Assembly (NCBI RefSeq): GCF_020990385.1
Contig: NZ_CP087597.1
Coordinates: forward strand, 1,348,598-1,412,597
Length of the DNA: 64,000 nt
Direction: 5' to 3'
Source: Paracoccus sp. MA
GTDB taxonomy: Bacteria; Pseudomonadota; Alphaproteobacteria; Rhodobacterales; Rhodobacteraceae
Shown: positions 20,230 to 28,638 of the stretch, piece after piece
Position numbering within the stretch: position 1 is the first letter of the stretch
Layout: every line of letters starts with the position of its first letter
Notes under the pieces: model-generated
Databases searched by the model: none
What the model was told of the DNA's origin: nothing
What the model saw: only the letters and a program-made list of their open reading frames with translations
Program-made: the position numbers and the translations under genes

Positions 20230-20719
20230 GACCCGTGTGACCGAACCCGGCCCCCGCACCCAGCCGACCCCCGAGCCCGAAGCCGCGCGCAGCCTGGACA
20301 CGAGTTACGACATTCCCGCCGCGGCCGCGCCGCGCACGCGCACCACGCCTTCGGTGCTGTCCTCGGACCTGACCGTCACCGGCAACATCCAGACCCAGGG
20401 CGACATCCAGGTCGAGGGCACGGTCGAGGGCGACATCCGCGCCCATCAGCTGGTGGTCGGCGAAAGCGCTACCATCCGCGGCGAGATCGTGGCCGAGGAG
20501 GTCGTGGTGAACGGCCGTGTCGTCGGCCGCGTCCGTGGCCTCAAGGTGCGCCTGACCGCCACCGCGCGCGTCGAGGGCGACATCATCCACAAGACCATCG
20601 CCATCGAATCCGGCGCCCATTTCGAGGGCTCGGTGCAGCGCCAGGAAGATCCGCTGGCCAATGGCGTCACCAAGAAGCTGGCGCCCCCCGCCGCGCGCGA
20701 GGCCGACGCGGCCGAGTGA
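20219..20719 (+). CDS. Bactofilin (DUF583 polymer-forming protein)
   Basis: 166-residue cytoskeletal protein. The central region, about 40-140, is a run of short beta strands with repeats such as LTVTGNIQTQGDIQVEGTVEGDI and VVVNGRVVGRVRG, the right-handed beta-helix of bactofilins, flanked by disordered Pro- and Ala-rich tails. Bactofilins assemble without nucleotides into filaments that position wall enzymes. Its start lies inside the end of the M23 peptidase gene in another frame, so the two are made together and probably act together on local wall growth. Confidence 0.9.
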   Translation: MFSKTRVTEPGPRTQPTPEPEAARSLDTSYDIPAAAAPRTRTTPSVLSSDLTVTGNIQTQGDIQVEGTVEGDIRAHQLVVGESATIRGEIVAEEVVVNGRVVGRVRGLKVRLTATARVEGDIIHKTIAIESGAHFEGSVQRQEDPLANGVTKKLAPPAAREADAAE

Positions 20720-20741
20720 TCGAGGGATCATCCGGAAAGAC

Positions 20742-20766
20742 GGGCGGCCCTTGCGCCGCCCTTTTT
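20742..20766 (+). terminator. Intrinsic terminator after bactofilin
   Basis: GGGCGGC (20742-20748) pairs with GCCGCCC (20755-20761) around a six-base loop and is followed by TTTTT. It ends the M23-bactofilin transcript 22 bases after its stop and lies against the end of the convergent DUF2189 gene. Confidence 0.85.
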
Positions 20767-21629
20767 CATGGCATCGGTTCGGGGTCCGGCATGAGCCGAC
20801 GATACATGTGCCAGCTGGCATGGCCCAGCACCGGCAGGACGATGAACAGCCCCAGGAACAGCGGCAGGATGCCGGCGAACAGCAGCGCCGCGATGACCAG
20901 CGCCCAGGCCAGCATCACCGGCAGATTCGCCCCCACCGCCTGAAAGCTGGCGATGATGGCCGAGATCAGGTCGACCTCGCGGTCCAGGATCAGCGGCAGC
21001 CCGACCACGGTGATCGAGAACAAGAGCGCCGCGAAACCCGCCCCGACCACCGTGCCGGTCAGCAGCATGACCAGCCCCCGGCCCTGCAGCAGCACCTCGG
21101 CCGAGGAGGTGATGTTGGTCAGCGCCGAAACGCCCATGAACAGCGCGAAGGTGGTATGGGCGACGAAGACCCAGAACATGAACATCAGCAGGATCACCAT
21201 GGCCATCGAGGGCACCTGCCGGTCCTTCTGCGCGACGACCACGGCCAGCACCTCGCGCCAGATCAGCGGCCGGTCGGATTCGATGCGGCGGCTGACCTCG
21301 TAAAGCCCGACCGCGGCGAAAGGCGCGATCAGCGGAAAGCCGACGATGAAGGGCATCAGCCACCATTCCTGCCCCGCCGCTGTGGCCACCGCCGTCAGCA
21401 CCAGCCCGCCCATGACGTAGAAGGCGGCAAAGAGCAGGCCGAAGGCCGGGGCGCGGCGGAAATCCCGCCAGCCCGCCGCCAGCACCGCCGGAATGGCGTC
21501 GAAGCCGATCACCTCGGGCAGCGGGATCTCGTCCGGGCCGGGATCGGGCGAGGGATCGGGCAGCGGCGGGCGTTCGGGCTCGGGGATCGGCGTGGGGATC
21601 GGCTTGGGGTCGGTATCGGTCACGGCCAT
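20766..21629 (-). CDS. DUF2189 integral membrane protein
   Basis: 287-residue protein. The first 40 residues are a Pro/Asp repeat-like, disordered cytoplasmic segment (PIPTPIPEPERPPLP); after it come about six membrane helices. The sequence GWRDFRRAPAFGLLFAAFYVMGG and the FPLIAPFAAVGLYEVSRR segment are characteristic of the DUF2189 family, whose function is not known. It stands between coaD and the convergent bactofilin gene, 53 bases downstream of coaD on the same strand, and may be cotranscribed with it. Confidence 0.8.
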   Translation of the reverse strand: MAVTDTDPKPIPTPIPEPERPPLPDPSPDPGPDEIPLPEVIGFDAIPAVLAAGWRDFRRAPAFGLLFAAFYVMGGLVLTAVATAAGQEWWLMPFIVGFPLIAPFAAVGLYEVSRRIESDRPLIWREVLAVVVAQKDRQVPSMAMVILLMFMFWVFVAHTTFALFMGVSALTNITSSAEVLLQGRGLVMLLTGTVVGAGFAALLFSITVVGLPLILDREVDLISAIIASFQAVGANLPVMLAWALVIAALLFAGILPLFLGLFIVLPVLGHASWHMYRRLMPDPEPMP

Positions 21630-21682
21630 CTGTTCCTCCGTCAATGGGCGAAGGTTAGCAGGCTGGCGGCAAAGCGAAAGCC

Positions 21683-22180
21683 TCAGCGCGCGAAGCGGTC
21701 GACCAGCGCGTCCTTGACCGCGGGAGAGACGAATTTCGACACGTCGCCGCCCAGCCGCGCGATCTCCTTGACCAGTTTCGAGGCGATGGCCTGGCGGCGG
21801 GCATCGGCCATCAGGAACACCGTCTCGATGCTGGCGTCCAGCGCCCGGTTCATGCCGACCATCTGGAATTCGTATTCGAAATCCGCCACCGCCCGCAGGC
21901 CGCGCACGATCACCGTGGCGCCGACATCGCGGGCGCAGTCGATCAGCAGATTCTCGAACGGATGGACGACGATCTCGCCGCTGGAACGGGCGGCGACGAT
22001 GCGGTCGCATTCCTCGCGCACCATGGCGACGCGGTCCTCGAGCCCGAAAAGCGGTCCCTTGTCGCGGTTTATGGCGACGCCGATCACCAGCCGGTCCACC
22101 AGCTCCAGCGCCCGCTGGATGATGTCGAGATGCCCCAGCGTGATGGGATCGAAGGTGCCTGGATAAAGCCCGATGCGCAT
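21683..22180 (-). CDS. coaD: Phosphopantetheine adenylyltransferase
   Basis: 165-residue enzyme of coenzyme A synthesis that transfers AMP to 4'-phosphopantetheine. The nucleotidyltransferase motif GTFDPITLGH spans residues 8-17 (T14 and H17 form the TxGH signature), and the late KFVSPAVKDAL region is the counterpart of the ISSTxVR motif. The start at 22180 is chosen because MRIGLYPGTFDP begins every homologue; the longer reading adds 22 unlikely residues. Confidence 0.96.
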   Translation of the reverse strand: MRIGLYPGTFDPITLGHLDIIQRALELVDRLVIGVAINRDKGPLFGLEDRVAMVREECDRIVAARSSGEIVVHPFENLLIDCARDVGATVIVRGLRAVADFEYEFQMVGMNRALDASIETVFLMADARRQAIASKLVKEIARLGGDVSKFVSPAVKDALVDRFAR

Positions 22181-22288
22181 GATGGGTGCGTCTCCTCGCC
22201 GAATATCCGCAGTCAAACAAAGTTCGGCAAGGAAATGCAAGGCCATGCGCCGATCCGGCGATTCGGCGCGGCGGGCGGGCGCCGGGCC

Positions 22289-22726
22289 TCAGTTGCCCAT
22301 GATCATGCCGGTCAGCGCCTCTTTCTCGGCGGCGAGCTCCTTGAGCCGGGCCGAGACCGCATCGCCGATCGAGACCAGGCCCACCATCTCGCCCTGCTCG
22401 TTCACCACCGGCAGGTGGCGGAACCGGCCCTGGGTCATGCGGTCCAGGATCACCAGCGCGTCCTCGCCGGTGGCGCAGGTCATCAGCTTGCGGGTCATCA
22501 GTTCCGAGATCGGCAACTCGAGGATCGCGGCGCCGCGCTTGCCCAGTTCGCGCACGATGTCGCGCTCGGACAGGATGCCCAGCGGGATCTTGCCGTCCTC
22601 GGAGACCACGATCGCACCGATGCGCTTTTCCGAAAGCAGCTTGGCGGCATCGGCCACGCTGGCATCCGGGGCGACGGTGAAAATCTCGCCGCTGGCTTTC
22701 ATCGACAGGATCTGGTTCACGAGCAT
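22289..22726 (-). CDS. CBS-domain pair protein
   Basis: 145-residue soluble protein composed of two CBS domains, about 8-62 and 74-130, ending in a short helix. The segments ASVADAAKLLSEKRIGAIVV and ILDRMTQGRFRHLPVV are the two repeat cores. Stand-alone CBS pairs bind adenosine nucleotides or NAD and act as energy sensors on partner proteins. No partner is apparent in the neighbourhood. A ribosome site GAGGAGGAA precedes the start on the minus strand. Confidence 0.88.
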   Translation of the reverse strand: MLVNQILSMKASGEIFTVAPDASVADAAKLLSEKRIGAIVVSEDGKIPLGILSERDIVRELGKRGAAILELPISELMTRKLMTCATGEDALVILDRMTQGRFRHLPVVNEQGEMVGLVSIGDAVSARLKELAAEKEALTGMIMGN

Positions 22727-22825
22727 TGCTGTTCCTCCTCGGGTCGGGCTGGCGAAGGCTGCCTCTGGCGCCCAGCGTCACCTCAACCCGCGCTTGCGTC
22801 AAGCCCGCTGTTGCAGCGCAGCGAT

Positions 22826-23719
22826 TCAGGGCAAGACCAGCGCCTGCAGCCGCGCCACCTCGGCTCGGATGCCCTGCGCCAGGGCATCCGCCAGCCGGTT
22901 CATCCGCTGCGAGCGGCGGTCGTCGGCGTGCCGGATCAGCCAGAAGCTGCGCGTGAGCGAGATCTGGTCGGCCAGAACCCGCCGCACGCCGGGACAGAAG
23001 GGAATCGCGAAGTCATGCACGATGCCCAGCCCCGCCCCGACCCGGATCGCCTGCATCTGCACCGAGACCGAGTTCGAGGTCAGCGCCGCCCATTCCGCCC
23101 CGGTCTCGGTCAGGTAGTCCAGCTCGCGGTCGAAGATCATGTCGGCGATATAGCCGATCATGCGATGGCCGCGCAGGTCCTCGCGCGAGCGGATCGGGGG
23201 ATGGGTGCGCAGGTAATCCTCATGCGCGGCAAGGTGCAGGTGGTAATCGGTCAACCGCTGCACCACCAGCCGCCCGGCCTGCGGCTGCGAGACGGCGATG
23301 GCCATGTCTGCCTCGCGCTTCGACAGGTTGAAGACCCGCGGCAGGGCAACGATCTGGATCTCCAGCCGCGGATGCGTCTCGGAGAGCCGCGCACAGAGCT
23401 GCGGCAGCAGGTAGTTCGCGCAGCCGTCCGGCGCGCCGATGCGCAGCTGGCCGGTGAGGTCGCCCGGCCCGGTCAGCGCCTCCTCGGCGCCGCTCAGCGC
23501 CGCCTCGACCGCCTCGGCATGGGGCAGCAGCCGCTCGCCCTCGGGGGCGAGGCCGTAGCCCTGCGGGGTCTTGACGAACAGCTTGGCCCCCAGCGCGCTT
23601 TCCAGCCGCGCCACCCGCCGGCCCACGGTCGAGGCGTCGATGCCCAGCCGCCGGCCCGCCCCAGACAGGCTGTCCGCACGCGCCACGGCCAGAAAGATGC
23701 GCAGGTCGTCCCAGTCCAT
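22826..23719 (-). CDS. LysR-family transcriptional regulator
   Basis: 297-residue regulator with the N-terminal winged helix-turn-helix at about 5-60 (LRIFLAVARADSLSGAGRRLG) and a C-terminal periplasmic-binding-like effector domain. It is divergent from mmsA across 110 bases, the classic arrangement for a LysR protein that regulates its neighbour, so it may control valine or inositol catabolism genes. The same gap also holds TTTGCAAA-type boxes that would belong to another regulator. Effector unknown. Confidence 0.88.
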   Translation of the reverse strand: MDWDDLRIFLAVARADSLSGAGRRLGIDASTVGRRVARLESALGAKLFVKTPQGYGLAPEGERLLPHAEAVEAALSGAEEALTGPGDLTGQLRIGAPDGCANYLLPQLCARLSETHPRLEIQIVALPRVFNLSKREADMAIAVSQPQAGRLVVQRLTDYHLHLAAHEDYLRTHPPIRSREDLRGHRMIGYIADMIFDRELDYLTETGAEWAALTSNSVSVQMQAIRVGAGLGIVHDFAIPFCPGVRRVLADQISLTRSFWLIRHADDRRSQRMNRLADALAQGIRAEVARLQALVLP

Positions 23720-23729
23720 GCTCGTCGCC

Positions 23730-23745
23730 TTTGCAAAAATGCAAA
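23730..23745. promoter_or_regulatory. TTTGCAAA-type boxes between the LysR gene and mmsA
   Basis: TTTGCAAA (23730-23737) is directly followed by AATGCAAA (23738-23745), 85 bases before the mmsA start and 11 bases before the LysR start. The first box equals the motif doubled before the PccR-type gene at 17107. Since MmsA makes propionyl-CoA, control by that regulator is an attractive inference. Confidence 0.5.
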
Positions 23746-23829
23746 ACCCTTTTGCCAGACTTCCTCTTTTTCCGGCAATGCTGCAAGTCTATGATCCGCC
23801 CGAAGATGCGAAACCCTCGGGAGGCACCC

Positions 23830-25329
23830 ATGGAAGAACTGAGCCACTGGATCGACGGCAAAGAGGTCAAGGGCACCTCGGGCCGCTTCAGCGATGTGAT
23901 GAACCCGGCGACCGGCGAAGTGATCGCCCGCCTGCCACTGGCCACCCCGGCCGAGCTGGACGCCGCCGTGCGCAGCGCCGAGAAGGCGCAGGTCGCCTGG
24001 GCCGCCACCAACCCGCAGCGCCGCGCGCGGGTGATGATGAAATTCGGCCAGCTCATCAACGAGAACATGGAAAAGCTGGCCGAGCTGGTCTCGCGCGAGC
24101 ATGGCAAGACCCTGCCCGACGCGCGCGGCGACGTGCAGCGCGGCCTTGAGGTGATCGAGGTCTGCATGGGCGCGCCGGCGCTGCTCAAGGGCGAGTTCAC
24201 CGACAATGGCGGCCCCGGCATCGACCTTTATTCCATGCGCCAGCCGCTGGGCGTGGTCGCGGGCATCACCCCCTTCAACTTCCCGGCGATGATCCCGCTG
24301 TGGAAGATGGGCCCGGCGCTGGCTTCGGGCAACGCCATGATCCTGAAGCCCTCCGAGCGCGTGCCCTCGACCTCGATCATGCTGGCCAAGCTGGCGCAAG
24401 AGGCCGGGCTGCCGGACGGCGTGCTGCAGGTCGTCAACGGCGACAAGGAAATCGTGGACGCGATCCTCGACCACCCGACCATCCAGGCGGTGGGCTTCGT
24501 GGGCTCGACCCCGATCGCGCAATACATCTACGGCCGCGCCGCGACCAACGGCAAGCGCGCGCAATGCTTCGGCGGCGCCAAGAACCACATGCTGATCATG
24601 CCCGATGCCGACCTGGACAAGGCGGCGGACGCGCTGGTCGGCGCCGGCTTCGGCGCGGCGGGCGAACGCTGCATGGCGATCTCGGTCGCGGTGCCGGTGG
24701 GCGACAAGACCGCCGACGCGCTGATCGAGCGGCTGATCCCCAAGATCGAAAAGCTGAAGGTCGGCCCCTATACCGCCGGCGAGGACGTGGATTTCGGCCC
24801 GGTCATCACCAAGGCCGCGCAGGAGCGCATCAACCGGCTGATCGATTCCGGCGTGGAACAGGGCGCCAAGCTGGTGGTCGACGGCCGCGGGCTGAAGATC
24901 CAGGGCTATGAGAACGGCTTCTTCTGCGGGCCCTCGCTTTTCGACAACGTGACCCGCGATATGGAGATCTACAAGGAAGAGATCTTCGGCCCGGTGCTCT
25001 CGACCGTGCGGGCGCAGAGCTACGAGGATGCGCTGAACCTGGTCATGGACAACGACTATGGCAACGGCACGGCGATCTATACCGCCGACGGCGACACGGC
25101 GCGCGACTTCGCCAGCCGGGTGAACGTGGGCATGGTCGGCATCAACTTCCCGATCCCGGTGCCGCTGAGCTATTACACCTTCGGCGGCTGGAAGAAGTCG
25201 GCCTTCGGCGACCTGAACCAGTATGGCCCGGACGCCTTCCGCTTCTACACCAAGACCAAGACCGTCACCGCCCGCTGGTTCTCGGGCATCAAGGACGGCG
25301 TGGCGCTGAACTTCAAGGCCATGGACTGA
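23830..25329 (+). CDS. mmsA: Methylmalonate-semialdehyde dehydrogenase (CoA-acylating)
   Basis: 499-residue CoA-dependent aldehyde dehydrogenase that converts methylmalonate semialdehyde to propionyl-CoA, NADH and CO2, the last step of valine catabolism. The segment GITPFNFPAMIPLW and the catalytic C281 in GAAGERCMAIS are those of MmsA rather than of hydrolytic aldehyde dehydrogenases. The ATG at 23830 follows GGGAGG; the earlier ATG of the frame lies inside the TTTGCAAA boxes. It is followed by a repeat element and then by the other genes of the pathway. Confidence 0.95.
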   Translation: MEELSHWIDGKEVKGTSGRFSDVMNPATGEVIARLPLATPAELDAAVRSAEKAQVAWAATNPQRRARVMMKFGQLINENMEKLAELVSREHGKTLPDARGDVQRGLEVIEVCMGAPALLKGEFTDNGGPGIDLYSMRQPLGVVAGITPFNFPAMIPLWKMGPALASGNAMILKPSERVPSTSIMLAKLAQEAGLPDGVLQVVNGDKEIVDAILDHPTIQAVGFVGSTPIAQYIYGRAATNGKRAQCFGGAKNHMLIMPDADLDKAADALVGAGFGAAGERCMAISVAVPVGDKTADALIERLIPKIEKLKVGPYTAGEDVDFGPVITKAAQERINRLIDSGVEQGAKLVVDGRGLKIQGYENGFFCGPSLFDNVTRDMEIYKEEIFGPVLSTVRAQSYEDALNLVMDNDYGNGTAIYTADGDTARDFASRVNVGMVGINFPIPVPLSYYTFGGWKKSAFGDLNQYGPDAFRFYTKTKTVTARWFSGIKDGVALNFKAMD

Positions 25330-25343
25330 CGGCTCGGGCGGGC

Positions 25344-25425
25344 GGGGCTCTGCCCCCGCGTTCCCCGCACCCCTCGAAGGGGTGCAGGGAACGCTCCCCC
25401 GGGATATTTGAACAAGAAAGAAACC
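25344..25425 (+). repeat. Dispersed 3'-end element, copy 2 (composite)
   Basis: Starts with a small hairpin GGGGC/GCCCC (25344-25356), then a larger one, GCGTTCCC (25358-25365) against GGGAACGC (25387-25394) with inner ACCCCT/AGGGGT, and ends with GGGATATTTGAACAAGAAAG (25401-25420), a variant of the core seen downstream of pyrE. It begins 15 bases after mmsA stops. Only one core arm is present here. Confidence 0.7.
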
Positions 25426-25450
25426 GGGGCGGCGACACCCCCGCCCTTTC

Positions 25451-25473
25451 GCGCAAGCCTGCAAAACTTGCGC
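25451..25473. promoter_or_regulatory. Inverted repeat upstream of the acyl-CoA dehydrogenase gene
   Basis: GCGCAAG (25451-25457) and CTTGCGC (25467-25473) are perfect 7-bp arms around nine bases; TTGCGCAA inside the right half (25468-25475) is itself palindromic. It lies 60-82 bases before the start at 25533. It may be an operator for the valine degradation operon. No T-run follows, so it is not a terminator. Confidence 0.45.
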
Positions 25474-25532
25474 AACATTTTCCGGCCATCACCGGCAAGA
25501 CACATCATCACGAAAGACATGAGGGGGAGAGC

Positions 25533-26678
25533 ATGGATTTCGCGCTGAGCGAAGAACAGCAAGCAATATTCGATCTGGCGCGGGATTTCGGGACGGCGGA
25601 GATCGCACCCCATGCCCGCGCCTGGGAAGAGGCTGGGACCATCCCGCGCGCGCTGTGGCACAAGGCCGCCGAGCTGGGCTTCGGCGGCGTCTATGTCGGC
25701 GAGGATCACGGCGGCACCGGGCTGTCGCGGCTGGACGCCACGCTGGTCTTCGAGGCGCTGGCCATGGCCTGCCCCTCGGTCGGATCGTTCCTGTCGATCC
25801 ACAACATGTGCGGCGGCATGATCGACAAGTTCGGCACGCCCGAGAACAGGGCGCGCTGGCTGCCCGGCCTGTGCAGCATGGAAAAGGTGTTCTCCTATTG
25901 CCTGACCGAGCCGGGCTCGGGCTCGGACGCCGCGGCGCTGCGCACTCGGGCCGAGCGGGTGCCGGGCGGCTGGAAGCTGAACGGCACCAAGGCCTTCATC
26001 TCGGGCGGCAGCTATTCGGATTGCTATCTGGTCATGGTCCGCACCGGCCAGGACGGGCCGCGCGGCATCTCGACCATGGTGGTCGAAGCCGGCACCCCGG
26101 GCCTGAGCTTCGGCGCGCTCGAACAGAAGATGGGCTGGAAGGCGCAGCCGACCGCGCAAGTGCAGTTCGACGATTGCGTGATCCCCGAGGAGAACCTGAT
26201 CGGCGAGGAAGGCCGCGGCTTTGCCTATGCCATGGCCGGCCTGGACGGCGGGCGGCTGAACATCTCGGCCGGCGCGCTTGGCGGCGCGCAGGCGGCGCTG
26301 GACGCGACCCTGCGCTACATGGGCGAGCGTCGCGCCTTCGGCCAGACGCTGGACCAGTTCCAGGCGCTGCAATTCCGCCTGGCCGAGATGGAGACGGCGC
26401 TGCAATCCGCGCGCATCTTCCTGCGCCAGGCGGCCTGGAAGCTGGACCGGGCCGAGCGCGACGCGACCAAGTTCTGCGCCATGGCCAAGCTGCATGTGAC
26501 CGACCGCGCCTTCGAGGTCGCCAATCAATGCCTGCAACTGCATGGCGGCTACGGCTATCTTGCCGATTACGGGATCGAAAAGATCGTGCGCGACCTGCGC
26601 GTGCACCAGATCCTGGAAGGCACCAATGAAATCATGCGGCTGATTATCGGCCGCGCCCTGCTGGCGGAGCGTGACTGA
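25533..26678 (+). CDS. Acyl-CoA dehydrogenase, probably isobutyryl-CoA dehydrogenase
   Basis: 381-residue FAD-dependent acyl-CoA dehydrogenase that would oxidise isobutyryl-CoA to methacrylyl-CoA. The catalytic glutamate is E362 in ILEGTNEIMR, the FAD-binding YCLTEPGSGSDA lies near 120, and HGGYGYLADYG near 340. Neighbours (mmsA before, 3-hydroxyisobutyryl-CoA hydrolase and mmsB after) fix the likely substrate as the valine intermediate. ATG follows GAGGGGGAGAGC. The next gene starts directly after its stop with no gap. Confidence 0.9.
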   Translation: MDFALSEEQQAIFDLARDFGTAEIAPHARAWEEAGTIPRALWHKAAELGFGGVYVGEDHGGTGLSRLDATLVFEALAMACPSVGSFLSIHNMCGGMIDKFGTPENRARWLPGLCSMEKVFSYCLTEPGSGSDAAALRTRAERVPGGWKLNGTKAFISGGSYSDCYLVMVRTGQDGPRGISTMVVEAGTPGLSFGALEQKMGWKAQPTAQVQFDDCVIPEENLIGEEGRGFAYAMAGLDGGRLNISAGALGGAQAALDATLRYMGERRAFGQTLDQFQALQFRLAEMETALQSARIFLRQAAWKLDRAERDATKFCAMAKLHVTDRAFEVANQCLQLHGGYGYLADYGIEKIVRDLRVHQILEGTNEIMRLIIGRALLAERD

Positions 26679-27686
26679 ATGGCCGAGATGATCATCCGCA
26701 AGGACCGCCGCGCCGGGCGGCTGACCTTCAACCGCCCGCAGGCGCTGAACGCGCTGAGCCACGAGATGGCGCTGGCCATCGACGCGGCGCTGCAAGAGTG
26801 GCGCGACGATCCCGAGGTGGCGCTGGTCGTCATCGATGCCGCGGGCGAGCGCGCCTTCTGTTCGGGCGGCGACATCGCCGCCGTCTATCGCGCCGGGCTG
26901 GAAGGCGACCACCGGGTCGGCCGCGCGTTCTTTCGCGACGAATACCGCATGAACGCGCGGATCGCCGAATATCCCAAGCCCATCGTCGCCTTCATGCAGG
27001 GCTTCGTCATGGGCGGCGGCGTCGGCGTCGGCGGCCATGCCAGCCACCGCATCGTCGGCGACACGACCCAGATCGCCATGCCCGAGACCGGCATCGGCCT
27101 GATCCCGGATGTGGGCGGCAGCTGGCTGCTGGGCCATGCGCCGGGCCGCTGCGGCGAATATCTGGGCCTGACCGGGGCGCGGATCGGCGCCGGCGACGCG
27201 ATCTTCACCGGCTTCGCCGACAGCTATATCCCAGAGGCGGAATGGCCGGCGCTGATCGACCGGCTGGCCGAAACCGGCGACGTGGCCGCGATCGCGCCTC
27301 ACCCCCGCCCCGAGGCGCCGCTGGAAGGCCGCGACCTTTCGGCCTTCGGCGGTCCGAGCGTGGCCGAGATCGTCGCCGCGCTGGAGGCGGCGGGCGACGA
27401 GGCGGCGCTGAAGCCCTTGCGCCGCAACTCGCCCCTGTCGATGGCGGCGACGCTGGCGCTGGTGCGCGCGGCGCGCGGCGATGCCAGCCTGCGCGACAGC
27501 CTGGCGCGCGAGCTGCGCTTCACCGCCCGCGCCACGGCCGAAAGCGATTTCCTGGAAGGCGTGCGGGCGCAGATCATCGACAAGGACCGCAACCCGCAAT
27601 GGTCGGCCGATGCCAGCCCCGCGCATGTCGCGGCGATGCTGGCGCCGCTGGGCGAGGATGAAATCGAATGGGAGGACCGGACATGA
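26679..27686 (+). CDS. 3-hydroxyisobutyryl-CoA hydrolase
   Basis: 335-residue enoyl-CoA hydratase superfamily protein of the HIBYL-CoA hydrolase branch, longer than true hydratases. FCSGGDIAAVY (about 64-74) forms the first oxyanion-hole segment, GFVMGGGVGVGGHAS (about 107-121) the second, and PETGIGLIPDVG carries the conserved acidic residues. It releases free 3-hydroxyisobutyrate from its CoA ester in valine catabolism. It abuts the dehydrogenase gene and overlaps mmsB by four bases (ATGA). Confidence 0.9.
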   Translation: MAEMIIRKDRRAGRLTFNRPQALNALSHEMALAIDAALQEWRDDPEVALVVIDAAGERAFCSGGDIAAVYRAGLEGDHRVGRAFFRDEYRMNARIAEYPKPIVAFMQGFVMGGGVGVGGHASHRIVGDTTQIAMPETGIGLIPDVGGSWLLGHAPGRCGEYLGLTGARIGAGDAIFTGFADSYIPEAEWPALIDRLAETGDVAAIAPHPRPEAPLEGRDLSAFGGPSVAEIVAALEAAGDEAALKPLRRNSPLSMAATLALVRAARGDASLRDSLARELRFTARATAESDFLEGVRAQIIDKDRNPQWSADASPAHVAAMLAPLGEDEIEWEDRT

Positions 27687-28558
27687 AGATCGGATTCATC
27701 GGCTTGGGCAATATGGGCGGCCCGATGGCGGCCAATCTGGCCAAGGCGGGGCACGCGGTCGCAGGCTTCGACCTGGCCGCGCCGATGCCCGAGGGCGTCG
27801 TCAAGGCCGCCAGCGCCGCCGAGGCGGCGCAGGGCGCCGAGGTGGTGATCACCATGCTGCCGAACGGCGCCATCCTGCGCGCGGTCGCGGAGGAGGTGAT
27901 TCCGGCCATGACCGCGGGCGCGGTGTTCTGCGACTGCTCGACGGTGGACGTGGAAAGCGCCCGCGCGGTGGCGGCGCTGGCGCAGGCGGCGGGGCTGGGT
28001 GCGCTGGACGCGCCGGTTTCGGGCGGGGTCGGCGGCGCGACCGCCGGCACGCTGACCTTCATGGTCGGCGGCTCGGCCGATGCCTTTGAGAAGGTGAAGC
28101 CGCTCTTCGACGTCATGGGCCAGAAGGCCGTGCATTGCGGCGAGGCGGGCGCCGGCCAGGCCGCCAAGATCTGCAACAACATGATCCTGGGCGTGACCAT
28201 GATCGCCACCTGCGAGGCCTTTGCGCTGGCCGACAAGCTGGGGCTGGACCGGCAGAAGATGTTCGACGTGGTCTCGACCTCCTCGGGCTACAGCTGGACG
28301 ATGAACGCCTATTGCCCGGCGCCGGGCGTGGGTCCGCAATCGCCCGCCGACAACGGCTACAAGCCGGGCTTCGCCGCCGAGCTGATGCTGAAAGACCTGC
28401 GGCTCAGCCAGCAGGCCGCCGAGGCCGCGGATGCCGACACGCCGATGGGCGAGCTGGCCGCCGCCCTCTATGCCCGCTTCGTCGAGGACGAGGACGGAAA
28501 GGGCCGCGACTTCTCGGCCATGCTGCCGAGATTCGAAAAACGTCACCGGCACGACTGA
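27683..28558 (+). CDS. mmsB: 3-hydroxyisobutyrate dehydrogenase
   Basis: 291-residue NAD-dependent beta-hydroxyacid dehydrogenase that oxidises 3-hydroxyisobutyrate to methylmalonate semialdehyde, the substrate of MmsA. GFIGLGNMGGPMA (about 4-16) is the nucleotide motif, DAPVSGGVGGATAGTL the substrate segment, and K162 in AAKICNNMI the catalytic lysine. Start overlaps the preceding stop; five upstream codons of the longer frame are discarded. It ends the operon. Confidence 0.95.
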   Translation: MKIGFIGLGNMGGPMAANLAKAGHAVAGFDLAAPMPEGVVKAASAAEAAQGAEVVITMLPNGAILRAVAEEVIPAMTAGAVFCDCSTVDVESARAVAALAQAAGLGALDAPVSGGVGGATAGTLTFMVGGSADAFEKVKPLFDVMGQKAVHCGEAGAGQAAKICNNMILGVTMIATCEAFALADKLGLDRQKMFDVVSTSSGYSWTMNAYCPAPGVGPQSPADNGYKPGFAAELMLKDLRLSQQAAEAADADTPMGELAAALYARFVEDEDGKGRDFSAMLPRFEKRHRHD

Positions 28559-28581
28559 TTTCTCGCATTCGTGAGGGAGCC

Positions 28582-28613
28582 GATCAGGGGTTTGCGGCGT
28601 TTAATCCCTGATC
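28582..28613. repeat. Inverted repeat after mmsB
   Basis: GATCAGGG (28582-28589) and CCCTGATC (28606-28613) are perfect arms 16 bases apart, 24 bases after the mmsB stop. AAGATTATCG follows instead of a T-run, so intrinsic termination is unconvincing; it may be an operator or leader hairpin for the small secreted protein starting at 28639. Confidence 0.45.
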
Positions 28614-28638
28614 AAGATTATCGTGCCAGGCTGGAGCC

